Below are positions 8,903 to 17,203 of a DNA stretch of 64,000 nucleotides, piece after piece (position 1 is the stretch's first letter; the number at the start of each line of letters is the position of its first letter). Both the position numbers and the translations under genes were made by a program. The notes beneath the pieces are model-generated. The model was not told the DNA's origin. It did no database searches and saw only the letters and a program-made list of their open reading frames with translations. The stretch is from Nitrobacter vulgaris (GTDB lineage: Bacteria > Pseudomonadota > Alphaproteobacteria > Rhizobiales > Xanthobacteraceae). The stretch spans positions 1 to 64,000 of the forward strand of contig NZ_JAVDPZ010000022.1 of NCBI RefSeq assembly GCF_031453995.1, in the 5' to 3' direction.

Positions 8903-10339
8903 ATGATGTCGTCCAATGCTTCGTCCGTGCATGCACGCATCACCGGGCCGATCGTCATGATCGGATTCGGTTCGATCGGAAAAGGCACTCTGCCGCTGAT
9001 CGAGAAGCATTTCGAGTTCGACAAGTCGCGATTCGTCATCGTCGATCCGCATGCGGACGATACGCTGGCAAAAAAACACGGCGTCAGATTCATCAGGCAG
9101 GCCATTACCCGCGACAACTATCATGATGTTCTGGTTCCCCTGCTGACGGAAGGCGGCGGTCAGGGCTTCTGCGTCAATCTGTCGGTCGATACCGGCTCAG
9201 TCGATCTCATGACCATGTGTCGCGAGATCGGATCACTCTACATCGACACCGTGGTCGAGCCGTGGCTCGGATTTTATTTCGACAAGAGCGCCGGCCCCGA
9301 AAAGCGCTCCAACTACGCGCTGCGCGAAACGCTGCTCGCGGCCAAGCGCAAGAGCGAAGGCGGCACCACCGCGGTTTCCACCTGCGGCGCCAACCCCGGC
9401 ATGGTGTCGTGGTTCGTCAAACAGGCGCTGCTCGACATCGCGCGCGATACCAACACACCGTTCAACGAACCGAAGAGCCGCGAAGGCTGGGGCCAGCTCG
9501 CGCACAAGCTCGGCGTCAAGGGCATTCACATCGCCGAGCGCGACACCCAGCGCTCGAAGACGCCGAGGCCGATGAATGTGTTCGTCAATACCTGGTCGGT
9601 GGAGGGATTCGTCTCCGAAGGAATGCAACCCGCCGAACTTGGCTGGGGCACACATGAAAAGTGGATGCCCGAAAACGGCCGCAAGCACGACACTGGATGT
9701 CAGGCCGCGATCTATCTGCTGCAACCCGGTGCCAACACGCGCGTACGTTCATGGTGCCCGACGCCGGAAGCCCAGTATGGTTTTCTGGTCACGCACAACG
9801 AGTCGATCTCGATCGCCGACTACTTCACGGTGCGCGACGGCCAGAAGGTGATCTATCGCCCGACCTGCCACTATGCCTATCACCCGGCGAACGACGCGGT
9901 GCTGTCGTTACACGAGATGTTCGGTGCGGAAGGCAAGATGCAGCCTGAGTGGCACATCCTCGATGAAACGGAGATCGTTGACGGCATAGACGAGCTTGGC
10001 GTGCTGGTGTACGGCCACAGCAAGAACGCCTATTGGTTCGGCTCGCAACTCTCGATCGAAGAAACGCGCCGCGTTGCGCCTTATCAGAACGCCACCGGCA
10101 TGCAGGTCTCATCCGCGGTGCTGGCCGGCATGGTTTGGGCGCTGGAAAATCCGGAAGCCGGCATCGTCGAGGCCGACGAGATGGACTTCCGCCGCTGCCT
10201 CGAAATCCAGCGCCCCTATCTCGGTCTTGTAAAGGGCTATTACACCGACTGGACACCGCTGACCGATCGCCCCGGACTCTTTCCGGAGGACATCGATACA
10301 GCGGACCCGTGGCAGTTCAGAAACGTTCTGGTTCGGTAA
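8903..10339 (+). CDS. hss: Homospermidine synthase
   Basis: An NAD-dependent enzyme that makes sym-homospermidine from two putrescines (or from spermidine and putrescine), the characteristic polyamine of many alphaproteobacteria. The product is 478 residues, the usual length. It shows the Rossmann motif IGFGSIGKGTLPLI near residue 20, then VDTVVEPWLGFYFDKSAGPEKRSNYALRE and the CGANPGMVSWFVKQALLD block shared with saccharopine-dehydrogenase-like proteins. The ATG pair at 8903/8906 follows CTGGAG; I take 8903. With ornithine decarboxylase at 4893 it forms a two-step pathway from ornithine to homospermidine. Confidence 0.95.
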   Translation: MMSSNASSVHARITGPIVMIGFGSIGKGTLPLIEKHFEFDKSRFVIVDPHADDTLAKKHGVRFIRQAITRDNYHDVLVPLLTEGGGQGFCVNLSVDTGSVDLMTMCREIGSLYIDTVVEPWLGFYFDKSAGPEKRSNYALRETLLAAKRKSEGGTTAVSTCGANPGMVSWFVKQALLDIARDTNTPFNEPKSREGWGQLAHKLGVKGIHIAERDTQRSKTPRPMNVFVNTWSVEGFVSEGMQPAELGWGTHEKWMPENGRKHDTGCQAAIYLLQPGANTRVRSWCPTPEAQYGFLVTHNESISIADYFTVRDGQKVIYRPTCHYAYHPANDAVLSLHEMFGAEGKMQPEWHILDETEIVDGIDELGVLVYGHSKNAYWFGSQLSIEETRRVAPYQNATGMQVSSAVLAGMVWALENPEAGIVEADEMDFRRCLEIQRPYLGLVKGYYTDWTPLTDRPGLFPEDIDTADPWQFRNVLVR

Positions 10340-10408
10340 TCCGTGCGAGATACGGGAGAACAAACAGCCCATGCGCAGGCAGGAGAGGTTTCGTCCGGCC
10401 TGCGGCTC

Positions 10409-10753
10409 TTAATGTCCGTTAATCGGTGGAGCGACCTTCTCTGCCGGCGCGGGAGGCAGCGCCGGTTGAGGGTTTGCGTGCCCCGCCTCATCAGCATCGG
10501 GCCGTGCAGGTTCAGGCGCGGGCGTCGTCGGACGGGTACCGCCCGGCTTTGATTCAGCCGGACCATTCTCTTTGCCGGCGGGCACAGGCTGGGTTTGCGG
10601 TGGCGACGTCTGCGCGATCACTATCTCTCCCTGCGCGAACGACAGGGAGATACCGGGCACCATCAAACCGATAGCGGCGATGAGCACGGTCGCCAGACCG
10701 GCTTTCGCATCGTTGTCTTTTTTCGTATCGCCGTTGCGTTTGCTCGCCATCAT
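10409..10753 (-). CDS. Small membrane-anchored Pro-rich protein, unknown function
   Basis: A 114-residue protein starting MMASKRNGDTKKDND, with one hydrophobic segment (about residues 18-40, GLATVLIAAIGLMVPGISLSFAQG). This could be a signal peptide ending at SFAQ or a membrane anchor. The rest is low-complexity and rich in Pro, Ala and Glu, so probably disordered. GGGGAGCC before the ATG at 10753 fixes the start; an open frame continues upstream to 11017 but crosses a dispersed repeat and is not coding-like. It is convergent with hss. No family recognised. Confidence 0.6.
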   Translation of the reverse strand: MMASKRNGDTKKDNDAKAGLATVLIAAIGLMVPGISLSFAQGEIVIAQTSPPQTQPVPAGKENGPAESKPGGTRPTTPAPEPARPDADEAGHANPQPALPPAPAEKVAPPINGH

Positions 10754-10849
10754 GAGGCTCCCCACCGCTATGGTCAGAGACCAACAACTCGCCACGCGCA
10801 AAGTTCCCTCTCGAGACCTTAAGAGCGAGCCGGCCTCAACAAGTCTATC

Positions 10850-10905
10850 GCGTAGAGCGTTTAGCGAAGTGGATACCGGTTCGCGCCAAGACAACGCGTC
10901 ACAGC
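10850..10905. repeat. Dispersed palindromic repeat of Bradyrhizobium-group type
   Basis: The stretch containing GAGCGTTTAGCGAAGTGGAT followed by ACCGGTTCGCG and a CAACGCGTCA block closely resembles a short intergenic repeat I remember as common in Bradyrhizobium, Nitrobacter and Rhodopseudomonas genomes. It sits between two minus-strand genes and contains internal inverted segments. Identification rests on memory of that repeat, not on a search. Confidence 0.6.
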
Positions 10906-10913
10906 AGAATAGC

Positions 10914-10940
10914 CCCGCTTCTGATCCTATCAGAAGCGGG
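10914..10940 (-). terminator. Terminator-like hairpin at the end of the zinc operon
   Basis: CCCGCTTCTGAT, loop CCT, ATCAGAAGCGGG is a perfect 12-bp stem starting eight bases after the stop of the WD40 gene (minus strand). There is no long T tract, but the position right after the last gene of the operon makes termination or 3'-end protection likely. Confidence 0.6.
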
Positions 10941-10947
10941 AAGGTTC

Positions 10948-11961
10948 TTAGAGATCGACCAGCCCCGCGTCGCCGTTCTGCAGGGCAAAAGCCAGCATCG
11001 AGCCCTTCGCATTCCATGCCAGCGCCGTGACAGCTGCATCACCGTCGTGGCGGACGACAACCTTGGCGCCGTTTGTGATCCGCACCATCAAGATGATGCC
11101 GTTCTCGTATCCGGCGGCGAGAAAGTCCTGGGTCGGATGGCAAGCGACCGCAGTGACGCGGGTCTGCAACGGAGCCAGCATAACCGGCTCCTTGTCCATC
11201 GGGCCGTCTTTGCTGGCAAAGGGCCAAACCACCACCCGGTCCGCGCCGGATGTCGCCAGAAATTTTCCAGCCATGGCCCATGACATGGATTTGACGCGGC
11301 TGGGATAGCCGGTCATTTGCATATGCTGCGCATCGGCCAGCCGCCAACCATGCAGCGCCGGCTCGTGCATGGTGGTGACGATAAATCTGCCGTCGGGACT
11401 GAAGGTGACGCCGAGATGCGAGCCGGCCCATTCCAGCCGCTCTGGCGCAGCCGTCATGTTCGGAAACCACAGTGACACGCCGTTGTAGTGCGCAAGCGCG
11501 AGTCGTAAGCCCTTCGGCGCGAACGCAAGTCCTCCAACACTCGAAGGTGCTTCGATCGACTTTTCCTCACCCTTAAGGCCGCGCAAGAAAGCGGTCTTGC
11601 CAGCGGACCATGCAAGCGCGCCATCGTGATGGACCGCAACGTTATCGATCCAGCGGCGTTTTGCGTCGGTCACGAGAACCGAACTCTCGCCATTCATGTC
11701 GAGCGCAACAACCTTGCCGTCGTCGCCACCCGTGACGATCCGTTTACCATCCGAAACCGACGACAGGATCGCGCCGCCATGAACGGTCACCGCGACCTTC
11801 TCGCCGTCGCCGGAGACGAGCGTGATTGTTTCCTCGTCGCCGACGAACGCGGCGCGATCACCGATGAAGTAGAGGGCTGCCACCGGTGAACCGATGGTGA
11901 CGGGACGCACGCGCTCGCCAATTGAGGCCATCGCGTGCTGCTGCTGAGCGGTGTCTTTCAT
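10948..11961 (-). CDS. WD40-repeat beta-propeller protein of the zinc operon
   Basis: A 337-residue protein made almost wholly of WD40-like blades. Examples are FIGDRAAFVGDEETITLV, IVTGGDDGKVVALDM, LGVTFSPDGRFIVTTMHEPALHGW, FLATSGADRVVVWPF and FLAAGYENGIILMVRI, giving about six or seven repeats. There is no signal peptide and no membrane segment, so it should be cytoplasmic. Its ATG overlaps the TGA of the GTPase gene (TGATG), so the two are translationally coupled; an in-frame GTG lies one codon earlier. Propellers usually act as binding platforms. Given the operon it may assist the GTPase or read zinc status, but this is inference. Confidence 0.8.
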   Translation of the reverse strand: MKDTAQQQHAMASIGERVRPVTIGSPVAALYFIGDRAAFVGDEETITLVSGDGEKVAVTVHGGAILSSVSDGKRIVTGGDDGKVVALDMNGESSVLVTDAKRRWIDNVAVHHDGALAWSAGKTAFLRGLKGEEKSIEAPSSVGGLAFAPKGLRLALAHYNGVSLWFPNMTAAPERLEWAGSHLGVTFSPDGRFIVTTMHEPALHGWRLADAQHMQMTGYPSRVKSMSWAMAGKFLATSGADRVVVWPFASKDGPMDKEPVMLAPLQTRVTAVACHPTQDFLAAGYENGIILMVRITNGAKVVVRHDGDAAVTALAWNAKGSMLAFALQNGDAGLVDL

Positions 11962-13037
11962 CACGCGGCGATGCAGTTCTGAAAGCCTTCACGGATCAAG
12001 GCTTCCGGCAATTCGCGGCCAATGAAGACGAGACGACTCTCCCGCTTCTCGTCAGGCTTCCATGCACGCTGGCGGCTGCCCTCCAGCATCATGTGGACGC
12101 CCTGGAAGACGTAGCGATCGTCGTCACCGCTAAACGCCATAATACCTTTCGAGCGCAGAATCTTTTGTCCCTCCGCCGCCAGGAGCTCCTGCAGCCAAGG
12201 CATGAACTTGTCCTGCTCGAGCGGCTTGTCCGAACGCAGAGACAGCGACTGCATCTCCTCGTCGTGATAATGCTTCGAACCGTGGCCATGATCGTGATCG
12301 TGATGATCGTGACCATGATGGTCGTGGTCGTGATGGTCATGATCGTGGTGGTCATGATGGTCGTGACCGTCATTCTCGAGGAAATCCGGCTCGAGCTCGA
12401 GGATCCGGTCAAGATCGAACGCACCGCGTTCCAGAACATCCGACAACGCCACCTGGCAGCGCTCGGTACGATGCAGCTTGGCATAGGGGTTGATGCCGCG
12501 AATCCGCGCTTCCACCTCGGCCAGCTCCGGTACCGACACCAGATCGGTCTTGTTCAAAACGATGACGTCGGCGAAGGCGATCTGGTTTTTTGCCTCGGGC
12601 GCATCCTTCAGCCGCTCGCTCAGCCACTTGGCGTCGGCCACCGTCACCACGGCATCAAGGCGCGCATTGTTCTGCACGTCTTCGTCAACGAAGAAAGTCT
12701 GCGCTACCGGCGCAGGATCGGCAAGACCCGTAGTCTCGACGATGATGGCGTCAAACTTGCCCTTGCGTTTCATCAGTCCTTCGAGAATACGCACCAGGTC
12801 GCCGCGCACCGTGCAGCAGACGCAGCCATTGTTCATTTCGAACACTTCCTCGTCGGCACCGATGATCAGATCGTTGTCGATGCCGATTTCGCCGAATTCG
12901 TTGACGATCACAGCGTATTTCTTGCCGTGATTTTCAGACAGGATACGGTTCAAAAGCGTGGTTTTGCCGGCGCCGAGATAGCCTGTCAGCACGGTTACGG
13001 GAATTTTTGTCGAGGCGGAGGCGTTTATATCAGACAT
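11961..13037 (-). CDS. COG0523 (CobW/ZigA-like) zinc-related GTPase metallochaperone
   Basis: A G3E-family P-loop GTPase of 358 residues. Walker A is GYLGAGKTTLLNRIL near residue 20, the metal-binding CxCC motif is GCVCCTVRGD near 70, Walker B/ETTG is IVETTGLADPAP, and the base-recognition motif is NKTD. A long His-Asp loop (HDHHDHHDHDHH and onward, about residues 225-260) precedes the C-terminal CobW_C domain, which ends with the usual FIGRELPEALIREGFQNCI. Such proteins hand zinc to client enzymes in zinc shortage. The ATG at 13037 is used. The gene follows the zinc ABC genes by 120 bases on the same strand and has no Zur box of its own, so it is probably in the same transcript. Confidence 0.9.
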   Translation of the reverse strand: MSDINASASTKIPVTVLTGYLGAGKTTLLNRILSENHGKKYAVIVNEFGEIGIDNDLIIGADEEVFEMNNGCVCCTVRGDLVRILEGLMKRKGKFDAIIVETTGLADPAPVAQTFFVDEDVQNNARLDAVVTVADAKWLSERLKDAPEAKNQIAFADVIVLNKTDLVSVPELAEVEARIRGINPYAKLHRTERCQVALSDVLERGAFDLDRILELEPDFLENDGHDHHDHHDHDHHDHDHHGHDHHDHDHGHGSKHYHDEEMQSLSLRSDKPLEQDKFMPWLQELLAAEGQKILRSKGIMAFSGDDDRYVFQGVHMMLEGSRQRAWKPDEKRESRLVFIGRELPEALIREGFQNCIAA

Positions 13038-13157
13038 CAATGAACTCGGGGCTGTTCCGCACTCCTTGCGGAGGGAGGTGGGGTTCAATAGCACGCGCAG
13101 CACTCGGCGACCACACGAGCCGCTTCGCGATCCTTCCTGGGGAAGGCAAGCCCGCGA

Positions 13158-14099
13158 CTATTCCGCCAGCGCGCTCATCAACGCCTTTATATTATGCCGG
13201 ACCATGGCAATGTAAGTGGGGGCGTCGCCCTTTTCATCGCTCAAACTGTCAGAATAGAGCGTCCCCCCGACCCGTGCCCCGGCCTCAGTGGCGATTTGGC
13301 TGATCAGCCGCGGATCGCTGAGATTTTCCAGAAACACGGCCGGGATTTTTGCGGTCCTGATCTGGGTGACGGTGGCGGCGATATCGCGCGCGCTCGCCTC
13401 GCTATCGGTCGATACGCCCTGCGGAGCGATGAAAGCGATGCCATAGGCCGCCTCGAAATAGGTGAAGGCATTGTGGGCCGAGATCACTTTGCGACGCTCT
13501 GGCGGAATCCGGGCCACTGCCTCGCGAACCTCCTGATCCAGCGCATCCAATTTCGCGAGATAGTCGGCGGCGTTGTCCCGATAGACCGCTTCGCCCGCGG
13601 GGTCGGCCGCAATCAGTGCATCTCGAATATTAACGACGTATATTTTGGCATTGGCAACGGACTGCCATGCATGAGGATCTGCCGAACCCTCACCGTGCAC
13701 CGTTTGACCGGCATCGGCCGCGCGAAGTGGGACACCTGTGGTCGCAAATACGATCGCCGCGTTGCCGCCAGAGGCCTGCACCAGCCGCGGCAGCCAGCCT
13801 TCGAGGCCGAGGCCGTTGACAATGACCAGTCTCGCGGCCGCGACCTTTTTGGCGTCTGCCGGCGTCGGGGTAAACACATGCACGTCGCCGCTCGTCCCGA
13901 CCAGGGTTGTGACACCGGTCCGCGCGCCTCCAACAGCCCGCGCGAAATCGCCGAGAATCGAAAAACTCGCAACCACCGCAATCCGGTCATCGCTGTGGGG
14001 GTCATCGCTACGGTCTTGGGCGCGGACGGGCGCGAGCGCTGCCAACACGATCGCGACCACCCATATTCCGAGACGAGACCGCGCCATGACGTCCACCAT
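13158..14099 (-). CDS. Zinc/manganese ABC transporter substrate-binding protein (cluster A-I)
   Basis: The periplasmic binding protein of the zinc importer, about 313 residues, with a signal peptide (RLGIWVVAIVLAALAPVRAQD). Probable metal ligands are the His of GDVHVFTP, the His of ADPHAWQS, the His of SAHNAFTYFEAAYG and an Asp in LYSDSLSD, that is three His plus one Asp as in TroA/AztC. It lacks the long His-rich loop of classical ZnuA. The ATG at 14099 overlaps the permease stop (TGATG); a second in-frame ATG at 14087 (MARSRLG) would give a more standard signal peptide. Zinc rather than manganese is favoured by the operon's GTPase and Zur-type box. Confidence 0.88.
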   Translation of the reverse strand: MVDVMARSRLGIWVVAIVLAALAPVRAQDRSDDPHSDDRIAVVASFSILGDFARAVGGARTGVTTLVGTSGDVHVFTPTPADAKKVAAARLVIVNGLGLEGWLPRLVQASGGNAAIVFATTGVPLRAADAGQTVHGEGSADPHAWQSVANAKIYVVNIRDALIAADPAGEAVYRDNAADYLAKLDALDQEVREAVARIPPERRKVISAHNAFTYFEAAYGIAFIAPQGVSTDSEASARDIAATVTQIRTAKIPAVFLENLSDPRLISQIATEAGARVGGTLYSDSLSDEKGDAPTYIAMVRHNIKALMSALAE

Positions 14100-14968
14100 C
14101 ACGCTTCGAGATGGGGCGCGGGAAAAAGCTGTCGCAGAATCCCGCCGACGCGTCCGAACAGCACAGACGCGACATAAAACGCCGACGCCACCAGGATGAT
14201 TGCCGGTCCCGAAGGCACCTTGCTGTGAAACGACAGCACCAGTCCGGCATAACCGGACAGCAGTGCGCTAACGACAGCGATCATCATCATGCCGGTGATG
14301 TCGCGCGACCAGAACCGGGCGATGCCCGCCGGCAAAATCATCAACCCGACTGCCAGCAGGGTGCCCATGGCATGGAAGCCGTTGACGAGGTTAACGACGA
14401 CCAATCCGAGAAACGCCAGGTGCGCCGGCGCACCGGCGCGGCTCACCGTACGCAGAAACACGGGATCGACGCATTCGATCACCAGCGGGCGGTAGATCAC
14501 CGCGAGCACCACAAGTGTCACGGTGGCATTAATCGCGATCACCATGAGCGTCTGGTTGTCCATCGCAAGGATATTGCCAAAGAGCACATGAAGCAGATCG
14601 ATGTTGGTGCCTTTGACCGACACGATGGTGACACCCAACGCCAGCGACGCGAGATAGAAGGTTGCCAGCGACGAATCCTCTTTCAATTCGGTGACGCGCG
14701 ATACCACCCCCGCCAGAATCGCCACTGCGAACCCAGCAATTAATCCGCCGACGGTCATCGCGAACAGATTGAGGCCCGACAGCAGGAAACCGATGGCCGC
14801 TCCCGGCAGGATCGCGTGCGCCATCGCATCGCCGACAAGACTCATCCCCCTCAACATCAGGAACACGCCGATTGGCGCCGCCCCTAGCGCAAGCGCGATC
14901 GCCGCCGCCAGCGCACGGCGCATGAATTCGAAATCAGCGAAGGGAGCGACCAGCGCGTCGTAGATCAT
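14099..14968 (-). CDS. Zinc ABC transporter permease
   Basis: A 289-residue ABC-3 family inner-membrane permease with eight or nine hydrophobic segments. The signature MLRGMSLVGDAMAHAILPGAAIGFLL lies near residue 40 and the helix MGTLLAVGLMILPAGIARFW near 200. It partners the ATPase encoded six bases upstream and the binding protein whose start overlaps its stop. Length and motifs match ZnuB/AztB/MntB proteins. Confidence 0.93.
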   Translation of the reverse strand: MIYDALVAPFADFEFMRRALAAAIALALGAAPIGVFLMLRGMSLVGDAMAHAILPGAAIGFLLSGLNLFAMTVGGLIAGFAVAILAGVVSRVTELKEDSSLATFYLASLALGVTIVSVKGTNIDLLHVLFGNILAMDNQTLMVIAINATVTLVVLAVIYRPLVIECVDPVFLRTVSRAGAPAHLAFLGLVVVNLVNGFHAMGTLLAVGLMILPAGIARFWSRDITGMMMIAVVSALLSGYAGLVLSFHSKVPSGPAIILVASAFYVASVLFGRVGGILRQLFPAPHLEA

Positions 14969-14974
14969 GATGCC

Positions 14975-15730
14975 TCAAGCTGCGCGCGGCGGAACGTGCG
15001 CTGCGCAGGCAGCAGCGCCATCATCGAAAGCTTCACACATCTGCCGGGCCAGCGACAGGTTGTCGGCCGTCAACGCCTGCGCCGTCGGTCCCCATGCCAC
15101 CGCGCCGCGCGCAAGCAGCAGGGTCTCCGGAAAATTCGCGCGCACCAGATCCATGTCGTGCAGCGCCGCGACCACCGTGCGCTTCTCCTCATGCCAACGC
15201 CGCACCAGAGCGAGCAAATCGGCCGAAGTCTTGGCGTCAATGGCGTTGAAGGGCTCGTCCAGGACGATCACGCCGGCATCTTGCAACAGCACCCGAGCGA
15301 ACAGCATGCGCTGCATCTGCCCACCCGACAGCGTGCCGATGGGGCGATTTTCAAATCCGTTCAGGCCGACGACCGCAAGAGCTTCAACGATCCGCCGGCG
15401 TTCCCGCCTGCCGAGTCCGCCGAACGCGCCGGTGGTTCGCCACAACCCGGAACCGGTGAAATCGAACACCGAAATCGGAAAGCTGCGATCGATCTCTGCG
15501 CTTTGTGGCAAATAGGCAATGTCGCGGACGTCGAGGTCGCCGAAGGCGATCGATCCCGCCAGCGGCTTCAGGATGCCGACGATGCCGCGAAACAGCGTGG
15601 ATTTACCCGCGCCGTTTGGACCGACCACCGCCAGCAGCGCGCCGGACGCGATCTCACCGCTCAGATGATGCACGGCCGGATGCCGCTCATACCCCAGCGT
15701 GACGTCACGAAATTGCAGTTGCGCTACCAT
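14975..15730 (-). CDS. Zinc ABC transporter ATP-binding protein
   Basis: A 251-residue ATPase of the metal ABC family. Walker A is GPNGAGKSTLFRG near residue 38, the ABC signature is TLSGGQMQRMLFARVLL, Walker B is GVIVLDEPFNAID, and the switch His is in ALHDMDLV. The ATG at 15730 is supported by the family-like start VAQLQFRDVTLGYERHP and overlaps the end of the upstream His-rich gene by seven bases, so the two are coupled. The C terminus ends CAAHVPPRAA and carries a few Cys/His residues that might touch metal. Confidence 0.92.
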   Translation of the reverse strand: MVAQLQFRDVTLGYERHPAVHHLSGEIASGALLAVVGPNGAGKSTLFRGIVGILKPLAGSIAFGDLDVRDIAYLPQSAEIDRSFPISVFDFTGSGLWRTTGAFGGLGRRERRRIVEALAVVGLNGFENRPIGTLSGGQMQRMLFARVLLQDAGVIVLDEPFNAIDAKTSADLLALVRRWHEEKRTVVAALHDMDLVRANFPETLLLARGAVAWGPTAQALTADNLSLARQMCEAFDDGAAACAAHVPPRAA

Positions 15731-15984
15731 CTCACGGTTGTCAGCAGTACGGCCGCCCAAAGCCCGGCGCTGACCGCAAGCGCCGTTCCCAGCCGAGCAA
15801 CCAGCGCCATCCGCAGGATCGACCATGGCACTGTCTGGGCCGGATGCGGCGAGGATGGTCCATGGGCGTGCCCCTTTGGGTGTCCATGCTCGTGAGCTTG
15901 ACCATGGACGTGAGTGTGAGGAGGAAGCACCTGATACGCTTTCCGGCCCTGGACGAGACCAGGGAGCCAAATTGAGAGGTCCAT
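15724..15984 (-). CDS. Small His-rich membrane protein, first gene of the zinc operon
   Basis: An 86-residue protein. Residues about 21-48 carry a cluster of ten histidines (HTHVHGQAHEHGHPKGHAHG and onward) and the C-terminal half has one transmembrane helix (LGTALAVSAGLWAAVLLTTV). It is the first gene after the Zur-type box and overlaps the ATPase gene. I do not recognise a family. A metal-capturing accessory of the importer is the natural inference. The start is uncertain: the ATG at 15984 lies five bases from the Zur box core with no Shine-Dalgarno sequence, so translation may be leaderless or begin at an internal GTG just before LPPHTHVHG. Confidence 0.65.
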   Translation of the reverse strand: MDLSIWLPGLVQGRKAYQVLPPHTHVHGQAHEHGHPKGHAHGPSSPHPAQTVPWSILRMALVARLGTALAVSAGLWAAVLLTTVRW

Positions 15985-15988
15985 GACC

Positions 15989-16001
15989 GTTATATTATAA
16001 C
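15989..16001 (-). promoter_or_regulatory. Zur box of the zinc uptake operon
   Basis: GTTATATTATAAC is a perfect palindrome that fits the alphaproteobacterial Zur consensus (TGTTATA-N-TATAACA type). On the minus strand it lies immediately upstream of the His-rich gene that opens the zinc-uptake operon. Its distance of only five bases from the annotated ATG implies that Zur would cover the transcription start itself. Confidence 0.8.
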
Positions 16002-16263
16002 ATCACGGTTGGCTAGCAGGCAAGCCGGCGGCTTCGCGAACGGGGCGTCCAGCAGTCGTCGCCCTATGTCAGGTGGACGGAGCAGCGCGAGGCCGGCAAA
16101 CAGGCCGAACGACCAATCCCGACCACGTAGATGGCTAGCCAGCCGATCTCGCCGTGTTTGTACAACAGCGGTATCGAGCGATGATGCAAGAAGGTGACGC
16201 AGCAGACCCGCTGCGGTCCAACCTGAAACATTGATGAGAAATGTAACGAACGAGCATACCAAC

Positions 16264-16293
16264 AAAAAAAGGCGGCACTGCCATGCCGCCTTT
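16264..16293 (-). terminator. Rho-independent terminator of sodB
   Basis: Read on the minus strand, GGCGGCA, a short loop and TGCCGCC are followed by seven T residues, a textbook intrinsic terminator 22 bases after the sodB stop. The 250 bases between here and the Zur box hold no convincing gene. Confidence 0.9.
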
Positions 16294-16315
16294 CATGAGA
16301 TTCTCCGCCTATAGA

Positions 16316-16921
16316 TCAGACGGCCTTGGAGAACAGTTCGTCGACGTAATCCCAATTCACGAGATGATCGAGGAACGCCTTGAGATAATCCGGACGGCGA
16401 TTGCGGTAGTCGATGTAATAAGAGTGCTCCCAAACGTCGCAGCCAAGAATGGGAGTCGCGTTGTGAATCAGCGGATTCTCGGCGTTCGGCGTCTTGGACA
16501 CTCCGAGCTTACCATTCTTCACTTGCAGCCATGCCCATCCTGAACCGAACTGCCCGGCGCCAGCTGCGGCGAAGTCAGCCTTGAATTTGTCCAGACTGCC
16601 AAAATCCTCGACGATTTTCTTCTCCAGACGACCGGGCAGTTTATTGCCACCGCCATTGGGCTTCATCCAGTTCCAGAAATGCAGGTGGTTATAGTGCTGA
16701 CCGGCGTTGTTGAAGACGCCCACGGCCGCGCTCTTGCCGTATGAGCTTTTCACGATCTCCTCGAGCGATTTGCCCTCGAATTCGGTCCCCTTGATTGCGT
16801 TATTTCCGTTGGTCACATACGCCTGATGGTGCTTATCATGATGATACTCCAAGGTTTCTTTGGACATATGAGGCGCAAGCGCGTCATGGGAATACGGCAG
16901 GTTCGGAAGCGTAAAGGTCAT
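16316..16921 (-). CDS. sodB: Iron/manganese superoxide dismutase
   Basis: A cytoplasmic superoxide dismutase of 201 residues that converts superoxide to peroxide and oxygen. Metal ligands are the His of LEYHHDKHHQAYV (near residue 27), the His of NAGQHYNHLHFW (near 75), and Asp and His in LGCDVWEHSYYIDYRNRRPDYL (near 160). The GAGQFGSGWAWL block, with Gln in the first part, matches iron-type enzymes. An imperfect 20-bp palindrome lies upstream at 16968-16987, and a strong terminator follows. Confidence 0.96.
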   Translation of the reverse strand: MTFTLPNLPYSHDALAPHMSKETLEYHHDKHHQAYVTNGNNAIKGTEFEGKSLEEIVKSSYGKSAAVGVFNNAGQHYNHLHFWNWMKPNGGGNKLPGRLEKKIVEDFGSLDKFKADFAAAGAGQFGSGWAWLQVKNGKLGVSKTPNAENPLIHNATPILGCDVWEHSYYIDYRNRRPDYLKAFLDHLVNWDYVDELFSKAV

Positions 16922-16967
16922 GGGTTATTTGTCCGAATTGGTGGGAGATTGAAATTGAGACCAGAGA

Positions 16968-16987
16968 AAACCCCTGATCAGGAGTTT
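16968..16987. promoter_or_regulatory. Imperfect 20-bp palindrome upstream of sodB, candidate operator
   Basis: AAACCCCTGATCAGGAGTTT reads the same on both strands except for one mismatched pair. It lies 47 bases upstream of the sodB start and 217 bases upstream of the DUF2147 gene, in a 282-base divergent intergenic region that is otherwise featureless. It does not look like the Zur, FixK or CsoR sites found elsewhere in the window; the regulator is unknown. Confidence 0.4.
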
Positions 16988-17203
16988 CCTTCGCCAGTAC
17001 TACAATAGCCGTTACATACCATAACTTGAGAGTGGTCAACGCTGGGTATGCCGGTCTTGCAGGCCGCATATTCACGAGACGCGCAGCTCGCTGCCACTAC
17101 GTCCTTTGCCTTCTCCAGGACCGGCCATAGCTCGCTGCACATATAACGTTGCATCACTCGTTTTTTTTGTTATGCACCCCAAGGGACTCTGGAGGTGGTT
17201 GTC

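Noticed and set aside
10948..11961. Naming the WD40 protein AztD
   Set aside because: AztD is exported to the periplasm; this protein has no signal peptide and is coupled to a GTPase gene instead.
12240..12370. Short tandem repeat resembling a CRISPR or minisatellite
   Set aside because: It is the His-Asp codon run of the GTPase loop, in frame throughout, with no spacers.
11922..13043. Long plus-strand open frame opposite the COG0523 GTPase gene
   Set aside because: It is the complement of a high-GC gene; its Val/Met/Ile-rich stretch is only the His/Asp loop codons read backwards. The minus-strand product has every G3E motif.
15990..16265. Minus-strand frame between the Zur box and the sodB terminator
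   Set aside because: It would run through the Zur box, lacks a ribosome site and has no family-like features.
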